44,588 nt of DNA from Mycobacterium sp. (GTDB lineage Bacteria; Actinomycetota; Actinomycetes; Mycobacteriales; Mycobacteriaceae). The stretch lies in contig VEQY01000022.1 of NCBI GenBank assembly GCA_018882965.1, positions 1-44,588 on the forward strand, written 5' to 3'. Positions 17,313-25,319 of the stretch are shown piece after piece (position 1 is the stretch's first letter; the number at the start of each line of letters is the position of its first letter). Position numbers and translations under genes: made by a program. Below the pieces are notes generated by a model. The model had not been told where the DNA came from and made no database searches. It worked only from the letters and a program-made list of their open reading frames with translations.

Positions 17313-18065
17313 TCAGCGAGCAAGATCCCACTGGCCGAAGTCGGGCGCCAGCACATCATCGACGTCGACGTGGACCCCGTCGATGAGCACGCCGGGATCA
17401 GACGCCGTCACGACCTCGCTCTGGAAGAGCACCGCCGCAGGCTCCAGTTTTCCCTGCGACCACGCCTTGGTCTGCCACGCCCACCGGTGACCCGGTGTGG
17501 TGGAATGCCCCACCACGTCATCGGCAATAGCCCACCCGCACTCCCGGACGCCGCCGTAGATTCCGGTGCGCTCGACACCTAACACGGAATTGATGCCGCG
17601 GAACCACTGCGCTGCGGTGCCTTGCCAGGTCACCAGATCGATGGGCTCATCGACGCTGAAGAAAATCGGCGCCGAGTCAGGGCCACCGGCTGCTCCGTGC
17701 CACCTCAGTGCCGTCTGCGCATCGGCAACTCCCCCGTCGTACCCGCGGGTGAAGTCAGACGGCGTGGGCCACCCGGGCTTACCGAACTGGTAACAGCTGA
17801 CCACCTGAAGACCCAGTGCGCGCAGACCGTCGGCGAACTCCCGGGTGACCGGCTTGAAATCGAACGTCGCACCGGGGCGTAACTCCGAGACGTACACCAG
17901 CGCTCCGTCAAAGCCGGCCGCCCGGATCTGCTCCGGCTGAACCAGACGCTCGGCGAAGTCGATGAGTCGCAGTCCGGTCGCGGAAGCCCGCGGCGTGACG
18001 GCGAGCCACGCGCTCCCAGCGAGCACTAGGCCGCTCTTGAGGGCGCCGCGGCGTGTCACCGACAC
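17313..18065 (-). CDS. Tat-exported DUF1906 (Rv2525c-like, glycoside-hydrolase-like fold) protein
   Basis: A 250-residue protein that resembles Mycobacterium Rv2525c. It starts with a twin-arginine signal (SVTRRGALKSGLVLAG), followed by a TIM-barrel-like domain (LIDFAERLVQPEQIRAAGFDGALVYV..., then IFFSVDEP and an ending HVDVDDVL). Rv2525c is a Tat-dependent cell-surface protein of this fold whose loss is reported to change beta-lactam tolerance, so a cell-wall glycan role is likely, although no enzyme activity is firmly established. The start is GTG 18065, 9 bp after the stop of the GH78-like gene, which strongly suggests one transcript. Confidence 0.88.
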   Translation of the reverse strand: MSVTRRGALKSGLVLAGSAWLAVTPRASATGLRLIDFAERLVQPEQIRAAGFDGALVYVSELRPGATFDFKPVTREFADGLRALGLQVVSCYQFGKPGWPTPSDFTRGYDGGVADAQTALRWHGAAGGPDSAPIFFSVDEPIDLVTWQGTAAQWFRGINSVLGVERTGIYGGVRECGWAIADDVVGHSTTPGHRWAWQTKAWSQGKLEPAAVLFQSEVVTASDPGVLIDGVHVDVDDVLAPDFGQWDLAR

Positions 18066-18074
18066 GTCAGCACC

Positions 18075-20924
18075 TCAAGCCGATGACCAGGCCCACGTGT
18101 GTGAGCCGCTGACGCCGCGGAACGCGACATATCCGTCGGCGGTGGCCGAGGCGTCGGCACCGTTGACCGGCGCAGTTCCGTTCCAGACCTCGACGCCATC
18201 GCGGTATATCACCCGCTCGGACCACAGTGTCGGCACCGCGACGATTCCTGACGTGCCCGTCGGCGCCTCGACGGTCAGCCGGAACGCCTCGTCGCCGAGT
18301 TCCCAGCGCGACACCACCGGTCCCTCGCTGGTGGGAACTTGGCCCTGTGCCCACACCAATCCCTCCGTGAACGGCTTGACCTGCCAGGTGCGGTAGGCGA
18401 CGGAGGTGGGCGTGACGCCCAGAACGTAATCCGACAGCGAGGACGTGGCACCGGTGCTCCACGCGTGCGACGCCGAGTCGCCGAACAGGAAGGGGATCGT
18501 TCCCGACAGGTTGCCGCCGGGCAGATTGATCCGCTCCCAGGTCGTGCTACCGGCGTCGGTGTCGACCATGTAGCCCCAGGTCGCCAGCATCTGCTGGATG
18601 GCCAAATCCGGCCGCCCGGCCAGATAGTTCGCGGGCAGCGAGAAACTGCTCACGAACGGCGACACGATCTGCGGGTACCGGGGCACGCCCTCCTCAGCCG
18701 CCCGCAGGCCGTAGTCGGTGGTCAAACTGTCGGCCATGGTCTGGACGATCTGCGCGGCCTGGTCGGCATCGGCCACCCCGTAGTACACCGCCCAGGAGTT
18801 CGCGTCCTGGACCACGAAGCCGCGGGCGGACGTCGATGCGTCATACGCGCCCAGGTCAGGGTTCCAGAGCTGGTCGTTGATCGCCTTCTTCAGCGCGGCG
18901 GCCTGAGCGGCGTACTGGGCGGCCGATGCGGTGTCCCCTATCGCTGTCGCGAGTGTGGCGGCATTGACGAGGCTGTCATATTGCACGACGTTGGTGGAGG
19001 TGACCTGACCTACCGCCCGATTGACCACACTCCAGTCCAGGCTGGCGATCGGAGGCACATCGACCAAGCCGGTCGCGGGGTTGATCAGCGAGTTGCCATA
19101 TGCCACAGCTCGTTTGACGGCATCCCAAGTCTGCTCGACGAAGTCGGTGTCACCGGTAAGTCGATAGTAGTTACCCATGTTCTGTGCCAGTGCCATGGAG
19201 TAACTGGCTCCCCAGAACTCGCAACCGCCTGAGCTCACGCCACTGCACACCCCCGGGGCAGGGCCGGGGGTGGACAGGCTCGAGGGCACCGGGAAGGGCA
19301 GGCTGAGCGGCTCGATGACAAAGGCCGCCACCGGATTGTCGGCGAGGATCTGGAGGTTGTTGCGGGCAAGAACGTCACCGGCCGCACCGAATACGTCGTG
19401 CAAGGTGGTCCCGGCTGTCAGCAGATCGCCCGCCCAGATCGCCCGGTCGCGTTTGGCCGCCTCGGCGAGGATGGACAACGGGTAGGGGCCGGCGTAACCC
19501 GGTGTACCGGCGCTGATCTCATCGAGGTTGATGGTGTAGGCCCCGGCGTACCAAATCCGATTCACCAGATCGGAGTTGGACAGGAAGTTGCCGGCGTACC
19601 CGTCTGCGGACCGCAGCGGCGCCGTGATGCGGGTGGAGATGTCGCTGAGGGTGACCGTGCCGGGTAGCGCCAGGGCGATGCGCTGGTAGCGATAGCCGCC
19701 CTGGATCTCACGGTTCTGCCATTGACCGGGTCCGAAGACCGGGGTCACCTCCAGGGTCAGGGTGGCTCCGGAGTTGCCCAACAGCCGCGTGCTGGCGGCG
19801 CCGTCACCGATCGGCGACATGTTCGAGATCGACTCACTGAAGGCGGTGTGGATGAAATTCGGTGTTGCTGAGGCGATGTCGTAGGTCAGGTAGCCGCCGA
19901 CGTTCTGACCGTAGTCGACGATCACCACCGGCGCTTCGGCGCCGAGGGCATAGGTCAGGGTGATCTGCCCGTCCTCGCCGACAGTCACTCCACCGTTCTT
20001 GTAGAAAAGGCTGACCGGCCTGACCGCGCAGGTGGCGTCCTCGGTGCACCCGTCGGGGGTGAGGACATAGCGCTGCCAATCCTGCTGAGCGGCAATCGGT
20101 TCGGTCGACAGCTGCGATGCCTCACCGGCCAACGGCGGCGCAGGTTGGGTGGGTGCAACTGTGATCGGAACGCGTGCGGGTACCGAGCTGGTGTAGGGCG
20201 AGGCAAGCCCGAACAGCCACGCGGTGTTGGCGATGTGCGGTCCGAGCCACGGAATCCTGGAGAGAAGATCGACGATTCCGTGGAAGTGCGGGAACTGTCC
20301 CGGCGTTTGATCGCTGACCACGACGTTGAACTGGTCGAAGCCGCCGAGTTCGTTCATCGCCGCGGGTGCGGTGTAGGTGAAATCACCGGTGGCTTCGTCG
20401 ACGTCCAGTAGGCCGCCGCTTTGCGGGGACCCGATGAAGGTGTAGTACAGCGTGTCCCCATCGGAGTCGGCGGCGCCCAGGTTTCCGGTGACCACCGCCT
20501 GTCCGGATGTGCTGGTGGTCTGGCCGTAGACGACCGGAGCGATGGTGGGCGAGGCGTTGAAGAATTCCCGGCGCACCGCCTCCAGCAGCCCCATGATGCC
20601 CGAGGGTTCGGGCGACTGGCCCGGCCTTCCCGCGACAGCCGCGGGTGGGTTCGCCGCCGCCCTCGCGGCCCGAGGGGCAGTGCGACTCGGACTGCCCGGC
20701 GATCGGGAGGCCGCCGAGGTGGTGCGGGCCTGAGTCGGTCGCGCATCCGCGGCCGGCTTCCTGCCCTGCGTGGCGGTCGCCTTGGCGCCCGCCGACGGCG
20801 ACGCGGCGCCTGCAGCGGGGGCATCAGCCTCGGCAGAGGCGGCCTGACTGACCGCCACGGCCACTCCGATGCCGAGGGCCACCGCAAGGCCCCCGATCCG
20901 ACCGATGTACCGGGAAGCACCCAT
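18075..20924 (-). CDS. Exported GH78-like alpha-L-rhamnosidase with Ig/cadherin-like N-terminal module
   Basis: A 949-residue modular enzyme. It has a Sec signal (about 1-33), an Ala/Pro/Ser-rich disordered linker to about 110, the segment REFFNASPTIAPV, and a VCBS/cadherin-like module (AADSDGDTLYYTF...LDVDEATGDFTYTAP). A beta-sandwich region follows about 290-450, and an (alpha/alpha)6 barrel about 460-830 with KRDRAIWAGDL matching the RxxxxWxGD stretch of GH78. The C-terminal beta domain ends the protein (WQVKPFTEGLVWAQG). GH78 enzymes remove terminal alpha-L-rhamnose; the exact substrate is uncertain here. A strong ribosome site GGAGAGGAGCGCC precedes the ATG. The next gene begins 9 bp downstream. 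Confidence 0.85.
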   Translation of the reverse strand: MGASRYIGRIGGLAVALGIGVAVAVSQAASAEADAPAAGAASPSAGAKATATQGRKPAADARPTQARTTSAASRSPGSPSRTAPRAARAAANPPAAVAGRPGQSPEPSGIMGLLEAVRREFFNASPTIAPVVYGQTTSTSGQAVVTGNLGAADSDGDTLYYTFIGSPQSGGLLDVDEATGDFTYTAPAAMNELGGFDQFNVVVSDQTPGQFPHFHGIVDLLSRIPWLGPHIANTAWLFGLASPYTSSVPARVPITVAPTQPAPPLAGEASQLSTEPIAAQQDWQRYVLTPDGCTEDATCAVRPVSLFYKNGGVTVGEDGQITLTYALGAEAPVVIVDYGQNVGGYLTYDIASATPNFIHTAFSESISNMSPIGDGAASTRLLGNSGATLTLEVTPVFGPGQWQNREIQGGYRYQRIALALPGTVTLSDISTRITAPLRSADGYAGNFLSNSDLVNRIWYAGAYTINLDEISAGTPGYAGPYPLSILAEAAKRDRAIWAGDLLTAGTTLHDVFGAAGDVLARNNLQILADNPVAAFVIEPLSLPFPVPSSLSTPGPAPGVCSGVSSGGCEFWGASYSMALAQNMGNYYRLTGDTDFVEQTWDAVKRAVAYGNSLINPATGLVDVPPIASLDWSVVNRAVGQVTSTNVVQYDSLVNAATLATAIGDTASAAQYAAQAAALKKAINDQLWNPDLGAYDASTSARGFVVQDANSWAVYYGVADADQAAQIVQTMADSLTTDYGLRAAEEGVPRYPQIVSPFVSSFSLPANYLAGRPDLAIQQMLATWGYMVDTDAGSTTWERINLPGGNLSGTIPFLFGDSASHAWSTGATSSLSDYVLGVTPTSVAYRTWQVKPFTEGLVWAQGQVPTSEGPVVSRWELGDEAFRLTVEAPTGTSGIVAVPTLWSERVIYRDGVEVWNGTAPVNGADASATADGYVAFRGVSGSHTWAWSSA

Positions 20925-20953
20925 GGCGCTCCTCTCCGCGCTTTGATCAGCCA

Positions 20954-20968
20954 GGACCCATCGGGTCC
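20954..20968. promoter_or_regulatory. Short hairpin GGACCC-ATC-GGGTCC before the GH78-like gene
   Basis: A 6-bp perfect stem with a 3-nt loop lies between the GH6 stop (21020) and the GH78-like start (20924). A weaker inverted repeat GTTCA-N5-TGAAC (21000-21014) sits beside it. The hairpin may end part of the GH6 transcripts or be an operator/attenuator for the following operon; sequence alone does not decide. Confidence 0.35.
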
Positions 20969-21019
20969 CGCTCGAAAGCTACGGCAACGGTCGGGTCAGG
21001 TTCAACGTCTGAACTGAAA

Positions 21020-22033
21020 CTAGCGACCCGCGTTACGGGCGAGGTCGATCGCGAACTGGGCGACGAAGCGTCCCGCCTGCGGATCGCCGCGGTCACACGA
21101 GCCATCGGATTCGCCGACCCGCTTGACCCACAGGTAGGCGTCGGCGTGCGCGCCCGCGGTGTTGGTCGTGGGCGCAGCACCCAGCGCCCGGCCGCCCGGA
21201 TTGCACCAACTCAGCGGAGCGTCGGGCAACGGCCCGGCACCGTTGCGCGAGGTGTCGATCACGTAGTGCGCGCCGTTGGTCAGCGCGGAGATCGTCTCGC
21301 CGTACCCGATCTGCTCTTCGGTGGAGTAGTAGTTGGTGATGTTCAGACTGAAGCCCTGCGCGCGGTTGACCCCGACCGCGTTGAGGCGGTTCGCCATCTC
21401 ATCAGCGGGGACCCATCGCGAGTGTCCGCCGTCGACGTACACCGCGGCGGCCGGATTGCGGGTCAGGGTGCCGACCGCGTAGCTCAGCAGGTCGAAGCGT
21501 TCCTGACGCTGATCAGGCGAGAGACAGTCGGCCATGGCCAGGGCGTCGGGCTCGAGGATGATCGCCGCCGGCATCGATCCCAGACCTGAGGCGACGGCGT
21601 CGATCCAGCCGCGGTAACCGTCGGCCGTACCGAACCCGCCCGCCGCGAAGCTCCCACAGTCGCGGTGCGGGATCGCGTAGAGGGCCAGGATCGGCATCGC
21701 GCCGGCCGCCTGCGCCGCACCGGCGTAGCGGGAGACGGTGCTGGCGACCGTGGCGGGTGGGAAGGCGTGGTCGAGCCAGTAGGCCTGAGGGGTGTTGGCG
21801 ATGGCGGTCAGCTCGGCGCTGGGCGGGTCGGCGCTCTTCGCGGCCCGCATGGCCGCAGAGATCGGATCGACGTAGAAGGTCTTTCCGGCCAGCGGATTGG
21901 CATCGGCGAGCAGGCGCACCGCCGTCGTGGCTCCATTGTGGCCGATACCCGCGCAGCACCAGACGAGGACAGCAGCGACCGCCAGCAGCGAGGCCATTCC
22001 CCGCCCGAGGGCTGCGACAGATGAGAACATCAC
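21020..22033 (-). CDS. Exported family GH6 cellulase/endoglucanase (CelA-type)
   Basis: A 337-residue enzyme with an N-terminal signal/anchor (about 10-30) and a complete GH6 domain. Family motifs are AIPHRDCG with the catalytic Asp125, IILEPDALA with the general acid Asp163 (38 residues apart as in family members), IDTSRNG, WCNPGGRALG and a WVKRVGESDG end. GH6 enzymes cut beta-1,4-glucan with inversion. No cellulose-binding module is attached. The gene appears to be expressed from a leaderless promoter: the GTG at 22033 falls where transcription should start, and an ATG follows immediately (22030). It is the first of four co-oriented genes for exported proteins. Confidence 0.92.
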   Translation of the reverse strand: MMFSSVAALGRGMASLLAVAAVLVWCCAGIGHNGATTAVRLLADANPLAGKTFYVDPISAAMRAAKSADPPSAELTAIANTPQAYWLDHAFPPATVASTVSRYAGAAQAAGAMPILALYAIPHRDCGSFAAGGFGTADGYRGWIDAVASGLGSMPAAIILEPDALAMADCLSPDQRQERFDLLSYAVGTLTRNPAAAVYVDGGHSRWVPADEMANRLNAVGVNRAQGFSLNITNYYSTEEQIGYGETISALTNGAHYVIDTSRNGAGPLPDAPLSWCNPGGRALGAAPTTNTAGAHADAYLWVKRVGESDGSCDRGDPQAGRFVAQFAIDLARNAGR

Positions 22034-22039
22034 CGTTGA

Positions 22040-22069
22040 AAAATAATGCCATCACTCGGTCAGCACCAA
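22040..22069 (-). promoter_or_regulatory. Probable SigA-type promoter giving a leaderless GH6 mRNA
   Basis: On the minus strand TTGGTG (22069-22064) and TATTTT (22045-22040) are separated by 18 bp. This is in an A/T-rich island unlike the surrounding GC-rich DNA. The seventh base after the -10 element is the G of the GTG start at 22033, so the transcript would begin at the start codon, as a large share of mycobacterial mRNAs do. Confidence 0.55.
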
Positions 22070-22119
22070 TTACACCGGCCAGGGCCGTCCAATCCCGGTC
22101 CGACCTGGGCCGTCTGCCG

Positions 22120-23361
22120 ATGAGAGACGCTGTTCAGCCCACCTGGTCGCCGTGGCGGAGCGGGGTGATCTTCGGTACCGCCGCAACGTTCGTCTTCTTC
22201 CAGATGGTGCTGCAGACGTTCCCCAGCGTGATGCGGCAGGGGTTGGTCGTGGATCTTTCGCTGAACGGAGCGGGTTTCGGCGGGCTGTCCTCGAGTTTCT
22301 ACTACCCCTACATCTTGCTGCAGGTGCCGGCCGGGATTCTGGTGGCCCGCTTCGGGGTGCGCATCGTCCTCATCACCGGGGCAGCGCTGTGCACCGTCGC
22401 GTCCTTCCTGTTCGCTGTGTCCCGAACGGCGGAATTCGCCGAGGTGACCCGCATTCTCATGGGCCTGGGCGCGGCACCCATCGTGGTGTGTGCGATGACC
22501 TTGGCCGCGCAGTGGTTTCCCGCGCGTCTGTTCCCGCTGCTGGCGGCCCTGACTGAGATGGCCGGGATGACCGGGGCGGCGGTCGGCCAGGAGACATTGG
22601 GTTTCATCGTCGAGCGGGCCGGGTGGCGTACGGGGATGGTCGCCTGCGGGATTTTCTCTGCCGCCCTGTCGATTCTCATCGTGCTGTTCGTCCGTAACCG
22701 GCGGGACCGCGACGGTGAGGATCAGCAGTGGCCCAGGCTCGCTGAAATCGGACGGCTGCTGGTCTCTGTGCCGATCCTCGCCCGCGCCACGGCCGGCGGT
22801 TTGGTGGCCTCGGCGGGGGTCGCGTTCGGGATGCTCTGGGGGGTCTCCTACTTTCAGGCTCACCACCAGATGAGCCTGTCCGCAGCGTCGGTCTGCGCGT
22901 CGTTTTATTTCTGGGGATGCCTACCCGGCATGCTCGGCTCGGCCTGGTTGTGCGCACGCTTCGGTAGGCCGGCGCTGCTGCTGGCCCTGGGTGCCGCCGG
23001 CACGGCGGCGGCGATGGCCCTCATCCTGTTCGTGCTGCGCGGTGAACTAGCACTGGCTGGGGCCATGTTCGTGCTCGGTGCCTGCAACGCCTTCTACGCC
23101 CTGGCGTTCACCATGGTCAAAGACCAGGCACCGCCGGAACTTTCCGGCGTGGCCATGGGCCAGACCAACATGCTGATCATGGGCATCGGCGGATTGATCT
23201 TCCAGCCGCTGATCGGCGTTCTTGCACACCTTGGCGGCGAAGACGTGCCCGGGGCGGTCGCACTCAGCGTCACCATCGTCGCGCCCCTGATGGCGATCGC
23301 GATCCTGGCGGTGATCGGTATTCGGGGCCGGAGGATCAGCGCCCGGGAATCGCCACCGTGA
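22120..23361 (+). CDS. Major facilitator superfamily transporter
   Basis: A protein of about 413 residues with 12 predicted helices. Typical MFS features are the cytoplasmic loop between helices 2 and 3 (ILVARFGVRIVLITG) and the central loop with RNRRDRDGED. The start FPSVMRQGLVVDLSLNG with SSFYYPYILLQVPAGIL resembles the subgroup of anion/metabolite transporters, but I cannot assign a substrate. ATG 22120 is preferred because an ATG at 22021 would overlap the start of the divergent GH6 gene and add a charged tail without family similarity. The stop abuts the stop of the convergent PGRS gene with no intervening base. Confidence 0.88.
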   Translation: MRDAVQPTWSPWRSGVIFGTAATFVFFQMVLQTFPSVMRQGLVVDLSLNGAGFGGLSSSFYYPYILLQVPAGILVARFGVRIVLITGAALCTVASFLFAVSRTAEFAEVTRILMGLGAAPIVVCAMTLAAQWFPARLFPLLAALTEMAGMTGAAVGQETLGFIVERAGWRTGMVACGIFSAALSILIVLFVRNRRDRDGEDQQWPRLAEIGRLLVSVPILARATAGGLVASAGVAFGMLWGVSYFQAHHQMSLSAASVCASFYFWGCLPGMLGSAWLCARFGRPALLLALGAAGTAAAMALILFVLRGELALAGAMFVLGACNAFYALAFTMVKDQAPPELSGVAMGQTNMLIMGIGGLIFQPLIGVLAHLGGEDVPGAVALSVTIVAPLMAIAILAVIGIRGRRISARESPP

Positions 23362-25167
23362 TCATGTTGTGGGTAGTGGCTGCGGTGTCGGCTTGAGCTG
23401 TTGGTTGGTGGAAGCGGGCTGGCCCCAGGTCGGATCGACCGCAGCGCCGTCCCAGTAGACGCCCGCGTGGAAGGGAATGGTGCCGTAGTAGTCGCTGTTC
23501 CACGGGCCACCCGAGGCCACCTGCGGGGGGCCGGCGTAGGCCGACATCAGCGCATAGGGCAGATCGGCCGAATAAAAGGGTTTGGTATCCGGGGTGACGG
23601 TTCCGGTATAGGCCGAGTTGTACTGCTGGCCGATGAATCCGTCGATCAGGTTGTTGGCATACGCCAGGGAGAGGAAGTTCCACTCCCCGCCCGAACCGGT
23701 CGCCGGGTTTTCCGGGAGGCCGGTCAGGCCCAACGACGACAGGTAGGGCGTCGTGCCGTCGCCGCTGATGATGTGGCCGGAGTTGTAGGCCCCCTGCGTA
23801 TCGCTGCCCAGTGTTTTGAAGATGCTGCTCGCCGGGACGGGATAGATCTTCACCGCGTCACCCAGGAGTTGTCGTCCTGCCCACAGGACCGCCAAGACAC
23901 CGGCGTAGGCCCCGTCCGTGGACGTCTTGTTCGCAGTGAACTCGAAATCCTGGCCCCAGAACACGTAGCCGCCCGCAGCCGTCGGGGTGCCTTCGGCGGG
24001 GCTGGGGAACTCGTCCGGGTACAGCATCACCCGGGAGAGAATTGTCTGCGCCAGGGTCGCTTTGTCGCTGTCCGGCACCGGAGTCGATGAGCTGAAGAGG
24101 TCGTCGATCAGTGGCCACAGGCTGTAGCCGTCGGTGCCGTCGTTGTTCTGCAGCGCCACGGACTGGCCGACGATCCGACCGCCAGCCGTGAGAGTGGCTC
24201 GATCGCCGGCGCTGAACTCTCCGATCACGCCGTAGCCCGCCGGGGTGTTCGCGGTTTGGGAGGTGTCATCGAGGAAGTAGACCAGCGAGTCGTCGAGTCC
24301 GTCGACACCGTTGCGCCTGAAGACAAGCAGAAGCCGGCCCGTGCCGGCACTGCCGGCCGCCCCGCCTGTTCCGGTGGCGCCGCCGTCACCTCCGAAGCCG
24401 AAGAGGAAGCTTCCGTCGCCCCCGTCACCGCCGTCGCCGCCGAAGAGTCCGCCGCTGCCGCCGTCACCCCCGGCACCGAAGAGCGACAGGACTCCAGCAC
24501 TGCCGCCGTCGCCGCCGTCACCTCCCACCCCGCCGGCCGTTGCGGCGGGTCCACCAGTGCCGCCGTCGCCGCCGTTGCCGCCGAAGAGGCCGCCGCTACC
24601 GCCTCGTCCGCCCCCGCCGCCGGTGACTCCCGGACCTCCGGTGCCGCCGTGCCCGAACCATCCAGCCGATCCGCCGTTGCCGCCGTTCCAGCCGTCACCG
24701 CCACTCCCCCACAGCAGACCGCCGTTACCGCCGGTGCAGGCGGTGGTACCCGGGCAGGTGACGGCGTCGTAACTGAAGCCGTCACCGCCGAGTATCCCGC
24801 CGTTGGGCTGCTGGGCAGTGCCGTCCCCGATGAGGACGGACAGTATCGATCTGCCGCCCGCCACAGGGTGTGCCCTCGGGTGTGCCCTCGGCGTAAGCCC
24901 GGCGCCACGAGCGGAGGGTGTCGACCGCCCAGACGCTTCCGCGCGCAGAACCCGACGTTCCTGACGTGACGCCGACCGCGCGGGCCGGGCGGCATCAGCG
25001 GTCGTTGCGCTCGCCGAACCCGACCCCGCCGGCTCCGCGGTGTCGGCCTGAGCCACCGCTGATGCGGATGCGAGCGCCGCTCCCACCCCCAGAGCGATCG
25101 CCAGCGCGGCCAGCGGCCCGGTGGGCACGCGAACCCCCGCACGGGGATGGGCCCCGGACTGGATCAT
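23362..25167 (-). CDS. Sec-exported PGRS glycine-rich protein lacking a PE domain
   Basis: A protein of about 601 residues. The ATG at 25167 has AAAGAGGG upstream. The N-terminus is a Sec signal (core about 17-38, cleavage after AQA-D), not a PE domain. A basic, Ser/Arg/Ala-rich linker runs to about 105. The segment NGGILGGDGFSYDAVTCPGT and [20 protein letters not shown] then opens a PGRS region (about 145-277, GGxGG and GGDGG repeats), including [15 protein letters not shown], a motif shared with PE_PGRS proteins. From about 280 a distinct domain of some 320 residues follows (LVYFLDDTSQTANTPAGYGV..., AGVYWDGAAVDPTWGQP), which I do not recognise. It is likely surface-exposed. The same architecture up to the PGRS start recurs in the gene at the right edge. 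Confidence 0.85.
   Translation of the reverse strand: MIQSGAHPRAGVRVPTGPLAALAIALGVGAALASASAVAQADTAEPAGSGSASATTADAARPARSASRQERRVLRAEASGRSTPSARGAGLTPRAHPRAHPVAGGRSILSVLIGDGTAQQPNGGILGGDGFSYDAVTCPGTTACTGGNGGLLWGSGGDGWNGGNGGSAGWFGHGGTGGPGVTGGGGGRGGSGGLFGGNGGDGGTGGPAATAGGVGGDGGDGGSAGVLSLFGAGGDGGSGGLFGGDGGDGGDGSFLFGFGGDGGATGTGGAAGSAGTGRLLLVFRRNGVDGLDDSLVYFLDDTSQTANTPAGYGVIGEFSAGDRATLTAGGRIVGQSVALQNNDGTDGYSLWPLIDDLFSSSTPVPDSDKATLAQTILSRVMLYPDEFPSPAEGTPTAAGGYVFWGQDFEFTANKTSTDGAYAGVLAVLWAGRQLLGDAVKIYPVPASSIFKTLGSDTQGAYNSGHIISGDGTTPYLSSLGLTGLPENPATGSGGEWNFLSLAYANNLIDGFIGQQYNSAYTGTVTPDTKPFYSADLPYALMSAYAGPPQVASGGPWNSDYYGTIPFHAGVYWDGAAVDPTWGQPASTNQQLKPTPQPLPTT
24337..24735 (-). repeat. PGRS Gly-Gly-Xaa repeat tract
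   Basis: About 133 codons of GGxGG, GGDGG and GGxGGS units in the exported PGRS protein. They appear in the DNA as imperfect GCCGCCGTC/GCCGCCGTTG-type repeats. The antisense strand is open and Pro-rich only because of this composition. Confidence 0.85.
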
Positions 25168-25319
25168 GCCGACCCTCTTTCCATCAGTGCTTGCCACCAG
25201 AATCGCACCGACCGGACCATTATGCGGAACGACCTCGAGCGGAACGGGCATTAGGGTGAACTGGTCGGTCTCGGCGAACGGGCCGCCAGGCGAACCGAAC
25301 CGGAGAGTTGGGCGAACAC

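Noticed and set aside
24256..24969. Plus-strand Pro/Ala-rich frames opposite the PGRS gene
   Set aside because: They mirror Gly-rich repeats of the minus strand; the signal peptide and ribosome site belong to the minus-strand gene.
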